Below, in pieces: positions 61,711 to 64,000 of a DNA stretch of 64,000 nt. The position numbers and the translations under genes are program-made. Below the pieces are notes generated by a model. It was not told the origin of the DNA, ran no database searches, and saw nothing but the letters and a program-made list of their open reading frames with translations. Source of the DNA: Micromonospora carbonacea (lineage in GTDB: Bacteria > Actinomycetota > Actinomycetes > Mycobacteriales > Micromonosporaceae); NCBI RefSeq assembly GCF_014205165.1, contig NZ_JACHMZ010000001.1, positions 7,298,501-7,362,500 on the forward strand, written 5' to 3'. Every line of letters starts with the position of its first letter. The first letter of the stretch is position 1.

Positions 61711-61984
61711 CCGGATGCTCCCGGCCAGGGTCCCACCCGACCCTGGCCGGGAGCGACTCCGACCTATCCGGTACGCGCACCGCCGGGCGCTGGGCCGGTC
61801 GTCACGTCACGGCTCACCCGCCGCACGGCGTCCGCTCCGGCTCCACCGTCGCCGGGGGGCCGGGCCGGTCGTCGCGGGCGTCGAGGTAGCTGGCGAAGCC
61901 GTGCGCGGCCCGGCCATGACGGCGGGCACTGGTCCGCACAGGACAGCCGGCATCGGCGACGGCCCGTGCCCGGCCGACGTTTCG

Positions 61985-62530
61985 GGCCCGCACCATCAGG
62001 CCAGGCGGGACTTCATCCGTGAGTCGATGGAGTAGCCGACGATCCGGTGGGACCACACGTCCTTGATCGCGCAGAGGTAGAGCTTGCCTTCGGCGGTGCG
62101 GTGTTCGGTGATGTCGGCCAGCCACAACCGGTTCGGGCCGTCCGTGGTGAACTTGCGGCGCACGAGGTCGTCGTGCACGGGCGGACCGACCTTGCCGCCC
62201 TTGCCCCGACGCTTGCGTTTGCTGAACGCGCTCTACCAGCCCATGCGGCGGTGCGCTCGACCATCGGCTGGCCGGCGGCGCGGGCCTCATCGGCCGGGAA
62301 CCGGTAGCCGAACTCCGGGTCGTCGCGATGGCGTCGAACAACGCGTCCGCCCGGTACGCCGCAGCCAGTTCGGCGTCGCCGACGGGCTGGGCACGCCACC
62401 GGTAGTAGGGCTGACGAGCGATGTTCAACACCCGGCACGTCACCGCGACGGGGATCCCGTCGGCGGCCAGCTCGCTCACGAGCGGGTAGAGCCTTTTCCC
62501 GGCAGGTTCGGCCTCCAATGGTCGGCGCAA
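61985..62530 (-). pseudogene. IS3-family transposase orfB, decayed
   Basis: Minus-strand pieces in at least three frames: RLYPLVSELAADGIPVAVTC and RVLNIARQPYYRWRAQPVGD near 62400-62500, the FGYRFPADEARAAGQ region, then VRRKFTTDGPNRLWLADITE and YLCAIKDVWSHRIVGYSIDS (first catalytic Asp), ending at SRMKSRLA near 61998. The rest of the integrase core is lost. Non-functional. Confidence 0.78.
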
Positions 62531-62833
62531 AGCTATCGAAACAGCACACCCCTATCGTCATGCAGCACACGACGTCGACCGCTGCCGCGACTCAGCCGGC
62601 CTACTCCGCGCCAGGACCGGCCGCTCCAATGCTTGGTGATCACGTGGCTGTGGCCAGGGTGGATGGGGTTATCGGCATCCACAGCGCTGTGCCCGGCCAC
62701 CGCGCCGGACCTGGCGTTCGTCTATCTCTGATCAGTACCGAAACCGTGCGCCAGCGGCCGGCTGTCCGCGCGGACAATCGACAAGAATGACCACTTTGCT
62801 GATACACGTCAGCTTTGTTGAGATCGGGTCGTG
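62531..62833. other. Gap without a recognisable gene
   Basis: About 300 bases. A plus-strand frame (62518-62790) has Ala/Pro-rich sequence followed by MLGDHVAVARVDGVIGIHSA; no family or ribosome site is seen, so it is not called. Confidence 0.35.
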
Positions 62834-62870
62834 GTCTACTCGGGCACGGGAACCCCACGCCCGAGTAGAC
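62834..62870. terminator. Hairpin terminator after the ricin-domain gene
   Basis: A perfect 12-bp stem, GTCTACTCGGGC (62834-62845) against 62859-62870, with a 13-base loop, lies 62 bases beyond the stop codon of the minus-strand ricin-domain gene. Confidence 0.8.
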
Positions 62871-62931
62871 ATCACCACGATCGTCGGCTGGTTGCCGGCG
62901 GTCGGACTTGCCAACTCGCCTTTGGTGCTGG

Positions 62932-64000
62932 TCAGGCGGGTACGAACTGCCACTGTTGGTTGGTGCCGCCGGTGGCGGTCCACTGTACGACCTGCGCTCC
63001 GTCGTTGGTCGCCGCGCCGTAGACGTCGGCTGCCAGTCCGCTGCCGCGGCTGACGATGGTGTAGTAGCCGTCGCCGGTGGGCCGCAGGTACCACATCTGG
63101 TTGGTGCCGCCGTTGGCCGACCACTGCTGTAGTTGCAGGCCCTGGGTGGTGCTGCCGCCGTTGACGTCGAGCACCTTTCCGGAGGTGGTGTAGCGCAGGG
63201 TGTAGGCGTCCTGTGTGGCGCTGATCGTCCAGGTGGGGGTGCCGCTCTGCTGGATCGTCTTGGCGCCGTCGGTGGTGGAGTTGCCGGCGATGGCGAGGGG
63301 CTTTCCGCTGTTGCGGTTGACGATGCGGTAGGTGCCGGGAGTGGGTCCGGTTCCGCTGCCTCCGCTGAGGTTGAAGTATTCGACCGCGTCGGTGAAGACG
63401 GTGCTGCCGGCTTTGGTGGTCGACAGTTGCAGGTACACGCGGCTGCCGGTGGCGGGGGTGGTGAAGGTCACCGGTTGGGTGACCCGGGAGCCGAGCGGGA
63501 CGGTCAGGGTCGTGTTGCCGGACGCGACGACCGCGCCGGTCGGGCTGTCGAGCCGTGCGGTCCAGGTGAAGCCCACCGAGGTGTCGGTGAGGTCGTCGTT
63601 GAACACGGTGATGGTGCGGGTCACCGTGGCGTTGCGGGCGTAGCTGGGCACCGCCTGCGGCAGCGGGAAGGTGCCGTTCGAGTCCGAGTTGCCGGAGGCG
63701 GACCAGTAGGGGAGGTCGACCGCGGCCACCGGGTTGAACGCCGCCTGCACGCGCTGGATCTGCGGGTTGCCCCACGGGTCGGGCAGGTTGTCCACGCCGT
63801 AGACCGGGCGAGAGTTCTCCTCCGTGGTGAAGTCGGTGGTTCGCACGCCGGGCACGACGCTGGCCCAGGCGGACAGCAGCGTGTACGGGCGCAGGTCGCT
63901 GGCGTCCTTGCCGCGCTTGGCGGCAGTCGCGGTGGCGAACCACGTGAAGCCCTGCCTGGTGCTGCAGGCGGGCCAGATGTACTCACCTTCGCCGTCCGGG
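62932..64000 (-). CDS. Secreted ricin-domain protein, probable glycoside hydrolase, C-terminal part
   Basis: The frame is open to the window edge (356 residues seen); the N-terminus lies beyond it. The visible start, EGEYIWPACSTRQGFTWFAT and NPQIQRVQAAFNPVAAVDLP, is the end of a catalytic domain of glycoside-hydrolase type. A beta-sandwich follows (ATVTRTITVFNDDLTDTSVG, TLTVPLGSRVTQPVTFTTPA). After a Gly/Ser linker comes a ricin-type lectin domain (YRIVNRNSGKPLAIAG, VLDVNGGSTTQGLQLQQW, VQWTATGGTNQQWQFV) that binds polysaccharides, with QxW motifs in repeats. I cannot name the hydrolase family from this part. A terminator follows. Confidence 0.85.
   Translation of the reverse strand, partial: PDGEGEYIWPACSTRQGFTWFATATAAKRGKDASDLRPYTLLSAWASVVPGVRTTDFTTEENSRPVYGVDNLPDPWGNPQIQRVQAAFNPVAAVDLPYWSASGNSDSNGTFPLPQAVPSYARNATVTRTITVFNDDLTDTSVGFTWTARLDSPTGAVVASGNTTLTVPLGSRVTQPVTFTTPATGSRVYLQLSTTKAGSTVFTDAVEYFNLSGGSGTGPTPGTYRIVNRNSGKPLAIAGNSTTDGAKTIQQSGTPTWTISATQDAYTLRYTTSGKVLDVNGGSTTQGLQLQQWSANGGTNQMWYLRPTGDGYYTIVSRGSGLAADVYGAATNDGAQVVQWTATGGTNQQWQFVPA

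Noticed and set aside
1..64000. CRISPR arrays, rRNA genes or prophage structural genes
   Set aside because: No regularly spaced short repeats, no rRNA and no phage capsid, tail or terminase genes were seen. The only regular repeat is the coding TIG repeat.

Overview
The window is high-GC actinobacterial DNA, most like Micromonospora or a close relative. The signs are strong GC bias at third codon positions, frequent GTG starts, ATGA/GTGA stop-start overlaps, long near-perfect hairpins between convergent genes, a SARP regulator, an iron box of the DtxR/IdeR type, and an LPxTG-type surface protein. The genus is inferred from style, not from a marker gene.

Bases 1-17790 look like ordinary chromosome. 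They hold a sensor kinase tail and lipoprotein, two multi-pass membrane proteins of glycosyltransferase type with a DPM1-like glycosyltransferase and a methyltransferase, SoxR facing a quinone oxidoreductase, a VapBC pair beside tRNA-Ser(TGA), a PEBP protein, an iron-regulated FhuF-like reductase, a helix-turn-helix/peptide deformylase fusion, a flavohaemoglobin, a CPBP protease and an Ala/Pro-rich EcsC-like protein. The stretch ends with tRNA-Ser(GCT) and tRNA-Arg(ACG).

Bases 17747-29498 form an island. The 3' half of tRNA-Arg plus about 400 bp after it recurs at 29499-29940. Between the copies lies a complete lasso-peptide cluster, all on the minus strand: SARP regulator, cyclase (C), RRE protein (B1), protease (B2), 39-residue precursor (A), ABC exporter (D), then a two-component system with two membrane sensors. 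The predicted core, AYGVRNQDEIVWFFDTWS, is one I do not recognise. A C(UUCG)G hairpin sits between precursor and exporter.

Bases 29500-32600 are accessory debris: the second repeat copy, an IS256-family element and fused IS remnants. A crotonase-family gene follows.

Bases 33585-43542 hold the most unusual system. Five plus-strand genes are chained by stop-start overlaps: a small membrane-anchored protein, a GrpE-like protein, an Hsp70, an Hsp70 fused to a von Willebrand A domain, and a 1005-residue protein with a J-like N-terminus, zinc ribbons and fibronectin-type domains. Two minus-strand membrane genes face them: a MotB/ZorB-like protein and a two-TM coiled-coil protein. After a broken IS1380 copy comes a 1255-residue STAND NTPase with TPRs. 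It shares an identically spaced GER-IS-VTGDN motif with the first small protein. I infer one chaperone- and STAND-based conflict or stress system.

Bases 49300-55515 are a graveyard of insertion sequences, including an IS5-type element nested in the last codons of another, around two tandem secreted SH3-like paralogues. Bases 55656-64000 return to metabolic and surface genes: a LysR regulator divergent from an NmrA-like reductase and a darcynin-family protein, a broken aldo/keto reductase, an IPT/TIG-repeat LPxTG protein, IS3 debris, and the C-terminal part of a secreted ricin-domain protein cut by the window edge.
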